NCBI GenBank assembly: GCA_009746045.1
Contig: RPFO01000080.1
Span: forward strand, 2,002,815 to 2,066,814
Length of the DNA stretch: 64,000 nucleotides
Direction: 5' to 3'
Source: Mesostigma viride
Taxonomy: Eukaryota; Streptophyta; Mesostigmatophyceae; Mesostigmatales; Mesostigmataceae
Each line of letters opens with the position of its first letter. Positions within the stretch are counted from its first letter, which is position 1. The position numbers were made by a program, and so were the translations under genes. Under the pieces are notes generated by a model, which worked only from the letters and a program-made list of their open reading frames with translations, did not search any database and had not been told where the DNA came from. Positions 51,901-60,590 of this stretch are shown piece by piece.

Positions 51901-52665
51901 ACTTTGCACCGCACACCGGTTGGCTGGTGCATTGACATGGCGGCCAAGCAGGAATACGCCGACAAGCTCGCGCAATCGCTGCCTGAGCGGCTGGATGCGT
52001 CCGCGGGACCGCAATTGCGCGGCCAGCTGGGGTGGCTCGCGGGCACGGTGCGACCCGACCTGTCCATCTACGCGCGTGCGCCCGACGCCGTGCTTGCGGG
52101 CATGGGAGCGCAGCATCTTCGGACGCAAGTCTTGGCGTCACCGGGCCTGCGCGTGTGGGGGGTTGATATCACCCGCCCGGTGGCAATGACCATTTACTCT
52201 GACGCGAACCTGGAGTCGCGTACCATCACGCAGCTGCGCGCGCGGGAGGCGGCCATCTTTTTTCTTGATAGCCCCACTGGGCAGCCCACTATTGTCGACT
52301 GGTATAGCCGCATCCATCAGCGGGTAGTGGTAGACAGCAATCGCGCGGAGTGTCGCGCGTTCATTTCCGCTGTCGACCATGCGTGTTATGTGCAGCATCT
52401 TTTGCAATGGATTGCGGATAAGGCCCGCGTGGCGCTGTCGCTCCGCATGCGGCTGTGCACAGATAGCAAGTCAATAATTGAGTTTCTGAATAACCCGCTC
52501 GCCTCCACCACCAAACTAGATTACCTTGTGTTGGCCGAGTCCGCCACGGTGTTGGATGAGCGGCGGTGGATCCCCGAGAGCGAGAATATTGCCGATGCCT
52601 TGACCAAGCCAGCGATGCTGTCGGGGCCTCAGTACAAGCTGCTGCGGCAGCTCATGATGACATGA
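48931..52665 (+). CDS. pol: copia 2 pol: integrase - retropepsin-like - RT - RNase H
   Basis: 1244 residues. Integrase: HQIHLAVGH ... CHAC zinc region (about 120-160), Asp about 184 (VGDVMHL), Asp about 238 (VMLDQQFD), third position about 268 is Asp (GLIDRHISSVK) where copia 1 has Glu. Retropepsin-like domain about 560-660: AAIDTMAGVSIT, then VLMPILGVDVPVQVLEG and TLIGNPFV. RT: ACSDFQRAFLHSD (about 851) and WHGDD (about 945-948). RNase H: IYSDANLESR (about 1089) and CTDSKSIIEFL. The same unusual order as in copia 1. Start by readthrough of the gag UGA; the GTG at 48931 is unlikely to be an initiator. Confidence 0.88.
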   Translation: MCRGESARREDAVPCSPNVPTSVVQNGSASAAADQECVPSVVAIEPEHALPELTPSGEIVPADAEVAPHVDVELGRRLSKASLEHIADRNAHAESLAGQVPSIEGDGTTPTAIGLRMLAHQIHLAVGHVAGQTLDWATRLMGAPGLKVAQAELEECHACASVRKKRRRWHAKTPSPYRGRLVGDVMHLEEGDYYLVLMDRYTKFLAIEPLPSMVEESLWRGLRIAMSHFFPISEVMLDQQFDCIVGREGCEMVVIAGRQDHGNLGLIDRHISSVKGMAAKQQASGLGFKPAGQPYAQRALWCRLLMDKYNSQVLFKLPQGLGLITARGLQSGIYPPDVADHWEAHLATTAEVRRQLDRTQPDLSQEWELGELVLFHKENSFGKRGQMQGPGMVVDLDWVHRRVKVHWEHRDYLIPWDKVYRYKASDAQVQAAKEHSRQLGWDVDSRPAKRARLEPVLPTPLGVAVHDALVAHPPAGAAPEQVPGVDAGALPQPLPATPAAPTVAAPDTSSGAGVGSQLAHVLRQLLKADKLKAAAAGGAAQVSRVMPDKCPTVVTEAHDVPSRHIAAIDTMAGVSITSPAAAEAYYPLLPSSWKEVAGFDGQRAYKVAGQVLMPILGVDVPVQVLEGYKGITLIGNPFVSLPGFSVSAGLVTLEGVGSIGLYQYHVALAALTGRGPPEAINHPEDYATAVGAIRGAEYTAEPLVADVTQPQKCHPSSLGIFPWSIATKSPVSYPQFKEDCRDPVKFHKWRAAFLRAQLEWAMYGVYGELMEVPQGAVKLNLKFVLKYKQVLPTDPVTFHVRPCVTEFRGSSELSEEELFTPGLSQTTSRVLTSVFLGLLDRGLDYAMACSDFQRAFLHSDPAVAEEVWRGTVYVVKVPLVWQGELRCVYLRLLLGVEGLQSSPIIFRKTAERIFASMGAVFSRIDSNLFHIHTPNPHEPAFMQWHGDDWRLIGPRAWVRQFITAVAKLLPTSRTLWLDPDTPVPFCGLTYTLHRTPVGWCIDMAAKQEYADKLAQSLPERLDASAGPQLRGQLGWLAGTVRPDLSIYARAPDAVLAGMGAQHLRTQVLASPGLRVWGVDITRPVAMTIYSDANLESRTITQLRAREAAIFFLDSPTGQPTIVDWYSRIHQRVVVDSNRAECRAFISAVDHACYVQHLLQWIADKARVALSLRMRLCTDSKSIIEFLNNPLASTTKLDYLVLAESATVLDERRWIPESENIADALTKPAMLSGPQYKLLRQLMMT

Positions 52666-52710
52666 GTTTTTTTTACCGTGTGACCTGTCGTCTTTTTGCA
52701 TGGGAATGGG

Positions 52711-52733
52711 CGCTTCTTTCATCTGTGAATACA
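52711..52733 (+). promoter_or_regulatory. copia 2 internal complement of the primer site
   Basis: Reverse complement of the 23 nt that follow the 5' LTR, ending exactly at the base that pairs with the first primer-site base. It lies 46 bp after the pol stop and 270 bp before the 3' LTR. The rest of 52734-53002 is non-coding. Confidence 0.65.
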
Positions 52734-53002
52734 TTTCCCTAGACCTGACAGGCGGCCAGTGTGCCTAATAATGATGCATGTGGTGCAGTTGCACCCAAGT
52801 AGAAAAGGAGGCCGGGAGCAAAGCCCGGGTGTTTTTGGCGTGCTCAGATCCCAGCGTAGGGCACCCTCCTTGGGGTTTAGGATTTGGGGACGGTCAGTGT
52901 GCCGTTACGTGTTTCTCTACTTGCACGTACGTAGGGTCAGTGCTACCCTATTGCCCCTCGCTTTAAATAATTTATGATAATTATTTAAAAAGAAAGTATG
53001 GG

Positions 53003-53433
53003 AGTTGTGCTCCCGAGTGGCATCTATCCGCTGGCCGGTAGTCGCCGGCCTGGGCGCCTAGTCAGGTGGGCATCAAAGATTGGTGTCTAGATGCTAGTCG
53101 GTGCCTAAGCAAGGTACGGAAGCCAGTGCGCGCCGGGACGGTCAGAGAACCGTCGCCCTCGGTAGCACAGATCCGCTGAGTGCCGCGGTAGTCTCGGGTT
53201 AGAGGCTCGAGCATGCACTATCGGGTAGCCTACCGGTAGTCTCGGGTTAGAGGCTCGAGCATGCCTAATCGGTTAGCGCCGCGCCGCTGAGCTCCTTGCG
53301 GCCTGGCCAGCTGCAAGGGTTCAATAGCAATCAGTGGCGGCTGCGGGCTCAGCCTCCCACAATCGGTTCCCCAAACAACAAAAATCCCGTCTCCATCGCC
53401 GGCGTGCTAGCCAGCGGTGAAGGGCGTTCAACT
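53003..53433 (+). repeat. copia 2, 3' LTR
   Basis: 431 bp, AGTTGTGCTCCC to GGGCGTTCAACT; followed by target copy ACGCT. Confidence 0.9.
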
Positions 53434-53438
53434 ACGCT

Positions 53439-54228
53439 CACTACTCGGGCGTGAGTGATTTTGGGTAGCTCTCTCTGCCGCCTCGAGTGCTGCCACGAGG
53501 GAAGGGGCAGGAGAGAAGCGATGGGCCTCTCGTCGCCCTCGCTCAATACCGTCAGCCATCGCGTGGTGGCTGGTAAAGTGTGAAACAATGTGCCTTTAGT
53601 CTTGGCAGGATGATAATCCTCACACACACCCACAGCTTCCAAACAGGTTACACAATGCTCTAACAAGGGGGGTAGGGCATGTTCCTTGTTAGCCTGCACT
53701 GATGTGCCTGGTTGTCCATGCGAATCCGCTGGAAGCGCAGTCCCTTGAACGACCGGTGCTGGAATAGATCCGTGGAAGCGTCCTCTCGGGCACTGTCACG
53801 CGAACTGGGTCACGGGGACCGAGCACCAAAATACGTCAATTCAAGGACATGAGATATTCCTGCAGCTTGCCGGAGCTGACAGTATATATCCCAGACATAG
53901 GGTGTGAGGCAATGGCCAAGACGCCAAATAATGCGTGAAATCGCAACCCACACAGCGTTTCCTTATAAAGCACGCAATATAAGGAGATTCGTTTCCGGAC
54001 GAATCCCTTAGGTCAACCGGACAAGGCCAGGTTGGGGCATGCAAGAACCGCAATATGGGTAACGGGTATGGACAGATAGGATTGTGGGGATCCGACCCCC
54101 ACAATGAATTACTGCAAGCGGAATTAGTAAGGGTTCCGGCCCTTATATAATTCCGTTGCTGATCCGGATCAGATTACAGAAAAACGGGACGGGATAGAGG
54201 CCACTAGGAAAGTTTCCTCCGATACCAG
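53439..54228 (-). other. gypsy B leader and primer-binding site
   Basis: In element sense, primer site TGGTATCGGAGG (54216-54227) follows the 5' LTR by one base. A leader of about 500 bp holds no gene I recognise. An open frame then starts with ATG at 53699 (MQANKEHALPPLLEHCVTC) and runs to the copia 2 insertion. It may be the true N-terminus of gag or a small separate ORF. Confidence 0.65.
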
Positions 54229-54965
54229 TTTAACACGTATGGCTATTTAAAATAGCGCCTTAATAATTGAGAATGAATGCGAAAGACCTTTGACTTCCTA
54301 TGCGTCACAGCGCACGATGGTGGCTTAAGAATACTTGTCACACAATACGAATAAGCTCAAACCCGGAAAACCGGTTTCGTATATTACAATGTTACCACAC
54401 AGATTAAAACACTCAATGCGGGAAGACTTACACCCAGTAGGCGAGGGATTCACACTCGAGCCCACAGGAGATTTACACTCCAGGATTAAGCGATGGTTAG
54501 TAATCTGTAGAGCAACGTGGTAAATTACGATACAAAGTCCGGGCTGCTGGCATAGCTCGTGCCTTGCCTATTTTGTCCCTTCGTCCCCGTTGGCGGCTGC
54601 GCCTGGCGCTGCCAACCAGGCATGACGTGAGGTCCGCGGGGACGGGCTTCTCGAACCGTCTAGAACACATTAAAGACCAGTACGGCTAGAGGCCTCTCCT
54701 GAAAAATATCCAAATGTCCGTAGGTACCATCATAACGCATGTGCAGTGCCACTTGGCTGTCCCGTAACTCCCGTTCAGGCGCTAGGTCTGCCTACGGCGC
54801 AAAGGCCAAGTTCGTCAGCAAAACTTCTACACTTATACTTCCACACGGGTTGCCTCGGCTGCCAACTGTACTATGGCCTCGGCACTGGCGCCGGACGTAA
54901 TCCGGCGCCGATCGACCGGGACGGATAATTTAATACCACAAACGGCATGTTGCATCCGTGCAACA
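54229..54965 (-). repeat. gypsy B 5' LTR
   Basis: 737 bp, otherwise nearly identical to 27976-28729 but without the 17-bp duplication. Followed outward by target copy CTAAG (54966-54970). Confidence 0.88.
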
Positions 54966-54970
54966 CTAAG

Positions 54971-55330
54971 CTAGGAGTTAGACCTGCTCGCAGCGGAAAA
55001 TCCTTTATAGATAGCCCCTTTCCCTCGTTCGGCATTAATGTTTTCCTTCCGTTGCTGTTTTGGACATAGTTAGGTTCGACTTTTGGTTCTACGGTAGAGA
55101 GACGACTAGCGTCTCGTAGATTACACCTTTTCCGCATCTTGCCTGCTTTGTATTTAGACGACCCATCACCGGACGCAGAATTCTTGAAACCGGATACTTA
55201 CGACCACCTGGCGCTGGAATCCTCGTACCTGCGTGCGTCGTCAATCTGGTTCGGTTTCAGACACCCTAGATCAGCTGCCTTCTCCTCATTCTCCTAGCTT
55301 GACGTCACAAGACCTACCAGGTGAGTTCTC
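54971..55330 (+). other. A2 leader, second part
   Basis: Homologous to 56475-56819 in A3. No ORF. It ends with CCAG/GTGAGT (cut after 55320), a very good 5' splice site, just before the next ATG. Confidence 0.65.
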
Positions 55331-55723
55331 ATGAAGCAACGGCGTTCTTTTACTGCTCCTTCCCATTCTTCTAGCGATAATAGTCTAGCTAAATATTACG
55401 TAGTGATTACGCCTCAATGGTCCTCCATTTTCCTTTCTTGGTCTGATGCTAGGAAGATAGTCCAGAACCGTGTATACAACGTAACTAGGTATAAGAAATT
55501 TATGACCTTTGAAGAAGCTCAGCAGTTCCTTATAGACCATAGTGAATCAGATTTAGGCCTACACGTACGCCCTATTCCTCATGTTCGTCCTCCCGTGGAA
55601 TCCCTAGTTTTTGCTACCCCTCCTTCTTCTCCCCCTCGACGTGCTGCATCCTCTTCTAGTGCAGATACTCCTCTTACCTTAGAGTTTGGTTCCCTATCCA
55701 TGACTGTGGTTAAAAAGGATTGA
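55331..55723 (+). CDS. A2 accessory ORF with RNase H1/viroplasmin-type hybrid-binding domain
   Basis: 130 residues, intact. A Ser-rich N-terminus precedes KYYVVITPQWSSIFLSWSDA, VQNRVYNVTRYKKF and FEEAQQFL. These follow the pattern of the small domain found at the N-terminus of eukaryotic RNase H1 and in caulimovirus viroplasmin (YYVV.. W..A...V....KKF...EA..FL), which in RNase H1 binds RNA/DNA hybrids. A Pro/Ser-rich linker and a short end (LEFGSLSMTVVKKD) follow. Gypsy elements normally have no such ORF. A near copy stands at 56820-57212. A3 inserted five bases after its stop. Confidence 0.72.
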   Translation: MKQRRSFTAPSHSSSDNSLAKYYVVITPQWSSIFLSWSDARKIVQNRVYNVTRYKKFMTFEEAQQFLIDHSESDLGLHVRPIPHVRPPVESLVFATPPSSPPRRAASSSSADTPLTLEFGSLSMTVVKKD

Positions 55724-55727
55724 TTTT

Positions 55728-56300
55728 TGTTACGTCGCGTAACAATTCGTTGTAGTTACGGACGTAAATTAGGTCCTTGGCCTCGGCTGTTCCTAGGTTT
55801 ACGTGTAGTTCTAGTTGGGACATGATTGTCCTTGTAACAGTACCGTGGTATATTGGGTGCCTTTGGGCGCCGCGCCGCGTACTTTATTAGTGGTCCTTAT
55901 CCTTCGGTAGAAAGTAGTGGACCGGCGTGCATCTGTGCACCGGCCTGTGTTTCTGTGTTTCGGCAGGCGAGGGCCAGGTCGGCCCGAGCCTGTTGGACCG
56001 TTGGTGACCGTTTATGCATGTTCCACTCCTTGTGTGGTCACTCGGCGTGTGTTAAATGAATTAACACATATAGGCTTGGGTCACGGCAGTGTAGTTGTGT
56101 TTCCTTCCTCTATTCCTGGAATAAACGGGTTCGGATAAATGGTTGTATGGCGTATTACAGTAGTACTTACGTTAATGCATTGAGATCTTCATCGTCTCGT
56201 TCGTCTTTCGCTAGGGGTGTAGCTAGAGGTGGCCTCACTAGTTTAGGTAGCATCAGGACAGGTAGAGGTAGAGGTGGAGGTAGAGGCCTGCGGCGTAACA
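55728..56300 (+). repeat. gypsy A3 5' LTR
   Basis: 573 bp, TGTTACGTCGCGTAACA to GGCGTAACA. The end is set by the matching end of the A1 3' LTR and by the primer site one base later. Confidence 0.8.
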
Positions 56301-56449
56301 ATGGACTCGGAGGTAGTTTAGATAGAGAGCGAGACGACGATCCTTTGCAACATACGCCTTTATATCAACCAAGGTTCCGCGGCCAGGAACACGGAGTCGA
56401 CACCTACTTGACAGGTAATGGGCGGGTCGCCTGCAAGCTGGGGGGGTAG
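56147..56449 (+). CDS. small RGG-rich ORF crossing LTR end and primer site
   Basis: 100 residues from ATG at 56147. Ser-rich start (MAYYSSTYVNALRSSSSRSS), then RGVARGGLTSLGS and RGRGRGGGRG-type boxes, then an acidic/basic part (RERDDDPLQ). The frame starts in the LTR, reads through the primer-binding site (NGLGGS) and stops in the leader. The first 50 codons are also open in the A1 3' LTR with mostly conservative changes, but broken in A2. RGG boxes bind RNA; whether this is translated is unknown. Confidence 0.45.
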   Translation: MAYYSSTYVNALRSSSSRSSFARGVARGGLTSLGSIRTGRGRGGGRGLRRNNGLGGSLDRERDDDPLQHTPLYQPRFRGQEHGVDTYLTGNGRVACKLGG

Positions 56450-56819
56450 TGCTGCCCGATTCGGGACACGCCCTGCCTAGAAGATAGACCTGCTCGCAGC
56501 GGAAAATCCTTCATAGATAGCTCCTGTCCCTCTTTCGGCATTAATGTTTTCCTTCCGGTGTTGCCTAGGACATAGTTAGGTTCTACTTTTGGTTCTACGG
56601 TAGAGAGACGATTAGCGTCTTGGTAGGTTCCACCTTTTCCTTCGTGTTGCTGCTCATTAGACGGCCGCACTCGCAGAAATTCACTGGGTCGCTGACTTTA
56701 GGACTACGAGCGCTGGACCATTGCCGCCCTCGTCATTTCGGTGATCCAGATAACCCAGCTAAGTCGACTCCTACCCCTTCCACTCCTATCGTGACTACTC
56801 AAGAACAAGGTGCGTTACC

Positions 56820-57212
56820 ATGAGCCAGCGGCGATCTTTTACTGCTCCTTCCCATTCTTCTAGCGATAATAGTCTAGCTAAATATTACGTAGTGATTACG
56901 CCTCAATGGTCCTCCATTTTCCTTTCTTGGTCCGACGCTAGGAAGATCGTTCAGAATCGTGTATACAACGTAATTAGGTATAAGAAATTTATGTCCTTCG
57001 AAGAAGCTCAGCAGTTCCTTATAGAGCATAGCCAAACAGATTTAGGCCTGCATATACGCCCTATTCCTCATGGTCGCCCTCCCGTCGAAGCTCTAGTCTT
57101 CGCTACCCCTCCTTCTTCTCCCCCTAAACGGGCTACATCTGCATCTGCCTCAGAGACTCCTCTCACTTTGGAGTTTGGTTCCCTATCCATTACTGTTGTT
57201 AAAAAGGATTGA
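56820..57212 (+). CDS. A3 accessory ORF with hybrid-binding domain
   Basis: 130 residues, about 85-90% identical to the ORF at 55331-55723, with the same key positions (KYYVVITPQW, YKKFMSFEEAQQFL). A possible 5' splice site AAG/GTGCGT (56810) lies just before the ATG. A possible acceptor TTGTTCTTGCTTCAG (ending 57235) lies 20 bp after the stop, so the ORF could sit in an intron of the gag mRNA. Differences are mostly conservative, hinting at selection. Confidence 0.72.
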   Translation: MSQRRSFTAPSHSSSDNSLAKYYVVITPQWSSIFLSWSDARKIVQNRVYNVIRYKKFMSFEEAQQFLIEHSQTDLGLHIRPIPHGRPPVEALVFATPPSSPPKRATSASASETPLTLEFGSLSITVVKKD

Positions 57213-57302
57213 TTTTAATTTTGTTCTTGCTTCAGACCTTCAAGGTTTTTCCTTTTCCCTTGTTGCTTTCATCTAGATTCCTATTCCTTTACTTAATTAA
57301 AG

Positions 57303-59053
57303 ATGGATCCAGTGGGTGGAGATATGTCGCCTATACCTACCAATAATAATAATAATAATACTACTACTACTAATAACACTAACAATCCTCGTGGTAACCG
57401 ACGGGACTCCTTGGAAACGGTACACCACCTCACTCCTCAAGGTATTCTGCGTACCTCACCTCCTTCTCCTTTTGCTGGTGGTCGCCGTCGTCCCTCAATC
57501 ACCCCACCTACCTATGAACAACGTATCTCACAAGTCAGATTTAGTGATGAACCCTCTTTTGCTGTGAACCAGGCCCCTGCCCCTTCTGCAACCTTGGCTC
57601 ACCCCTCTAGCAGGTCCTCACACACACTAACAATGCTTCTAGGCCTCCTTCCCACCCTGCGCCTTCCATGCCTGCCTTTAACACGGGTCGTCCCTCTGCC
57701 CCTGTCGGCCCTTCTGGGCGCCCTAGTGCAGTTCCCTTTTTCCCACCTGCTTCCTGGTCCTACCCAGAGACGGCCTATGAGGCTGCCCAGGTCCCTACCC
57801 GTGTGGCTGATTTAGAAGTTAATAATGAGTTCAGTACCATGCCCCTAGATGATAGGAATTATGATCATTTTGCCTACTCCTCTCTTCGTGAGCAATATAC
57901 AGTTCCCTTCTCCTATGGGCACCATCCTGAAACGGTGGCTCCCTCTAGACCCCTACCCAAAACTTTTCCTATCCCTTCCTTCTATCCCGCTTATGTAGCA
58001 GTGGAAGATAGTGGCCCTATGGGAAAAACTGATTCTTCTAATCCCCCTAAGCCTCCTGCTCTTCCCCTCTTTGCCAACCTTCCTAAGCTGGATGTCAAGT
58101 CTACCCCTCAACAGTTTTTCACTTTCATTATGTTGCTCACCCAGAACACAGAGTCTTGGCAGAACCACAATAGGTGGCGCCTCTCTGATGCTGTACTAGT
58201 CCCTCATTATCTTACTACCTGCATTACTCCTGAGCTTGCTAACCTCATCCAGTGTGAGTCTCTTGCCTCTCATGCCTACCCAAACTCTGTAGCAGAATTG
58301 TTTAAGCGTTTAGAGAACCATTTAGTCCCTCCCGATGCAGATTGGCAGGATAGATTAGCCTTTGGTACCTTGCAGCAGGGTACCAAATCCTTCAAAGGAT
58401 ATATGAAAGAGTTTGATGCCCAGATGGTACGAATTAGGGATTTGTCGGGCGCAGAAGTACGTGCCCGCTTCCTTCAGGGCCTCAGTAGACCCTTATTGCG
58501 TGAAGTCAAGCGCCAGTTCTCTGCCTACCGTTTTACTGACCTGCCCCTCAAGCATGTGCGCCAGCATCTTTTACGAGTAGCAGATTTCTTCTCCACGCCT
58601 TCTCTTCCTACCCGTTCCCGTATTAATAATATTAGCCTTACCCCTGAGGAGGAGAACTCCTATGTAGAAGAATTAGATATCTGTGTGACTGACCTTTCAG
58701 CTCTGGATGTCTCTCATATCACCTGCTATCATTGTAAGGAAGTAGGTCATCTTAAACGTGAGTGCCCCAAGTTCCTTTCGGGTGCTCCCCCTCATCCCGA
58801 CGCTCGCCCTCCTCGTACCCCTCAGCGTGCTCCTATTCGTCCCACTTCAGGACGCATTCCTTCAGCTACCCCTAGTAGGCTGAATGCTGTGCAGACAGGA
58901 TCCCCAGGGTTCCCCTATGATAATCAGGCTCCCGCACCCTCTTCAATCCCTCGTGACCCTCCAGCAGTGGCTTTTCCGCCAGGGTCTTCTTCGGGGTTAG
59001 TTCCTATGGATTTGGGGGGGAGGGGGAACAGTAGGCCTGTCAGCCGGGGGTAA
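57303..59053 (+). pseudogene. gag: gypsy A3 gag
   Basis: Starts with ATG at 57303 (MDPVGGDMSP, then Asn/Thr runs). At the CA repeat near 57618-57627 the reading changes frame; the main part is open at about 57630-59053. Core: LPKLDVKSTPQQFFTF, LAFGTLQQGTKSFKGYMKEFDAQM, ARFLQGLSRPLLREVKRQF; zinc knuckle CYHCKEVGHLKREC at about residue 358 of the second reading; Pro-rich tail. Same layout as gypsy B gag. The CA-repeat indel would abort translation unless it is a sequencing error. Confidence 0.82.
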
Positions 59054-59096
59054 CCTGGACAGGTCCTTAGATAGTACCCCAGATAATAATTTTTGC

Positions 59097-60590
59097 TTGC
59101 CTGTTTTTATAACCTCTGTAGGAGCTGAATCATCCCTACCACTACGTGTGCGTCCTCTTATGTTCTTGAATGGTGGCTTAACCGTCCCTCATACTGTTGT
59201 AGACCCCTTCTTGCATGCTGATGAACTCTTGAATGTCTCTGTGTTAGTGGATAGCGGTGCGGCTAGCTCCTTTGTGAGCGAGGCCCTAGTTAGGCGTTTA
59301 GGACTAGTCCCTACCCCTCACACAAAAACGGTCACTGTCCATTATGCTGACGGTCGCACCAGTCATTCCCCGGGTACGGTGTCCCTTCCCCTGGTCATAC
59401 AAGGACGTACGGTCAACCTGACGGCCACTATAGGCCCTATCACTACAGCTGATGTATTACTAGGATTAGATTGGCACCAGGATAATAAGATTACTATTAA
59501 TTATGATACTATGGTCATTTGGTTTCCAGATAGCTCTTACTGGGTACCGGAACGTCATTATAGATTAGAAAATTTATCCTTGGTAGATATTACTCCTCCT
59601 ACACCTGTTGATCCTCCTGTGAGACCTATACCTGAAGTATTAATGTCCAATGACGAATTGCGATCTGAACTAAAGGAATATGGATACCTATTATGTATGT
59701 TCCTTCAGTTAGAAGTACAAGAGATACCTATCACTAATAATAGTGTGGATATAGATGTAAATACAGTGGATACAATAGGAGTGGGATTTACTGAAAATGA
59801 AATAGTAAGATACATGGCTGTGATAGATTCCTCAAAAGTATTTGAAGAAAAGACTCCTTCTTATCCTCCTCCTCGTTCTGTTTTACACCGTGTAGTTATC
59901 AAGGACGGTGCAGTTCCTACGCACTCTCCGATGTATAGAATGGGCCCTACAGAATTAAAGGAACTAAAACAGATTTTAGTATCACTATTAGAAGCAGGAT
60001 TGATAGAGCCTAGTAACTCCCCCTACTCCGCTGGTGTCCTGTTAGTTCCTAAGCCAAATGGCAAGTTTCGCCTAGTTACTGATTATAGGAAGTTAAACGA
60101 TATTACTGTGAAGTCTAAATACCCTCTACCTCGTATTGATGATATATTTAATAAGGTTAAAGGTTCTACCTGTTTCACAGTACTAGATTGTGCGGATGGT
60201 TTTTGGCAACTACGTATAGCTCCTGAGGATTGCCACAAAACCGCCTTTGCTACCCCTTTTGGGCATTACCAGTTTAGAGTAGCGGCTATGGGACTCTGTA
60301 ACTCTCCTGCCTCTTTCCAAATGTTAATGAATGAAGTGCTTAGACCTGTTATGGGAAATTCTCACCTTCCTCAAGTGTCCTCTGATTTAAAGGATCCTTC
60401 CTTCTCCTCTGTTTCTTTATCTGAGCATGACCGTTCTTGTGCTCAAGCTTACTTAGATGATATCCTTATTTATTCTCCTGATTTTGAAACGCACCTACGT
60501 GATTTAAAGAAAGTATTAGAAATCATGGCTGAAAATTCTTTATGGGCGCGCCGTGCTAAAGTTCGCTCTGGTAGGAGTGTCCCATTTTAG
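59097..60590 (+). CDS. gypsy A3 protease and reverse transcriptase
   Basis: Protease VLVDSGAASSFVSEALVRRLG with DVLLGLDWH. RT: LVTDYRKLNDITVKSKYPLP, VLDCADGFWQLRIAPEDC, RVAAMGLCNSPASFQ, AYLDDILIYSPDFETHL. The reading ends in GRSVPF and a stop at 60588, where one T of a T-run appears to be missing (FLGHVL expected). The frame differs from gag, and no ATG starts it, so expression would need frameshifting after gag. Confidence 0.85.
   Translation: MPVFITSVGAESSLPLRVRPLMFLNGGLTVPHTVVDPFLHADELLNVSVLVDSGAASSFVSEALVRRLGLVPTPHTKTVTVHYADGRTSHSPGTVSLPLVIQGRTVNLTATIGPITTADVLLGLDWHQDNKITINYDTMVIWFPDSSYWVPERHYRLENLSLVDITPPTPVDPPVRPIPEVLMSNDELRSELKEYGYLLCMFLQLEVQEIPITNNSVDIDVNTVDTIGVGFTENEIVRYMAVIDSSKVFEEKTPSYPPPRSVLHRVVIKDGAVPTHSPMYRMGPTELKELKQILVSLLEAGLIEPSNSPYSAGVLLVPKPNGKFRLVTDYRKLNDITVKSKYPLPRIDDIFNKVKGSTCFTVLDCADGFWQLRIAPEDCHKTAFATPFGHYQFRVAAMGLCNSPASFQMLMNEVLRPVMGNSHLPQVSSDLKDPSFSSVSLSEHDRSCAQAYLDDILIYSPDFETHLRDLKKVLEIMAENSLWARRAKVRSGRSVPF

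Larger units (their letters stand above)
47236..53433 (+). mobile_element. copia-like LTR retrotransposon 2
   Basis: 6198 bp, target duplication ACGCT (47231-47235, 53434-53438), 431-bp LTRs with only a few small differences, ends AGTTG...CAACT instead of TG...CA. Gag and pol are intact and in one frame, split by a single UGA. A purine tract (AAAAAGAAAGTATGGG, about 52987-53002) precedes the 3' LTR. A perfect 23-bp inverted repeat links the first bases after the 5' LTR to 52711-52733. It looks complete and recent. Confidence 0.92.
27976..54965 (-). mobile_element. Ty3/gypsy chromovirus (gypsy B) with four nested insertions
   Basis: LTRs at 27976-28729 and 54229-54965 and target duplication CTAAG (27971-27975, 54966-54970) bound one element on the minus strand. 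In element sense: LTR, primer site TGGTATCGGAGG (54216-54227), leader, gag (47194-45482), protease/RT, RNase H, integrase with C-terminal chromodomain, polypurine tract, LTR. Nested: copia 2 (47236-53433) in the leader/gag start, an L1-ORF1 retroposon (41678-43651) between RT and RNase H, the long-palindrome element (32119-40466) and piggyBac-like E3 (30304-32002) inside integrase. Without inserts it is about 7.9 kb. Confidence 0.9.

Noticed and set aside
47236-53433. The 431-bp direct repeats as a long target duplication around an LTR-less element with 23-bp terminal inverted repeats
   Set aside because: The 5-bp duplication ACGCT outside the 431-bp repeats and the purine tract next to the right copy show they are LTRs; the 23-bp repeat is internal.
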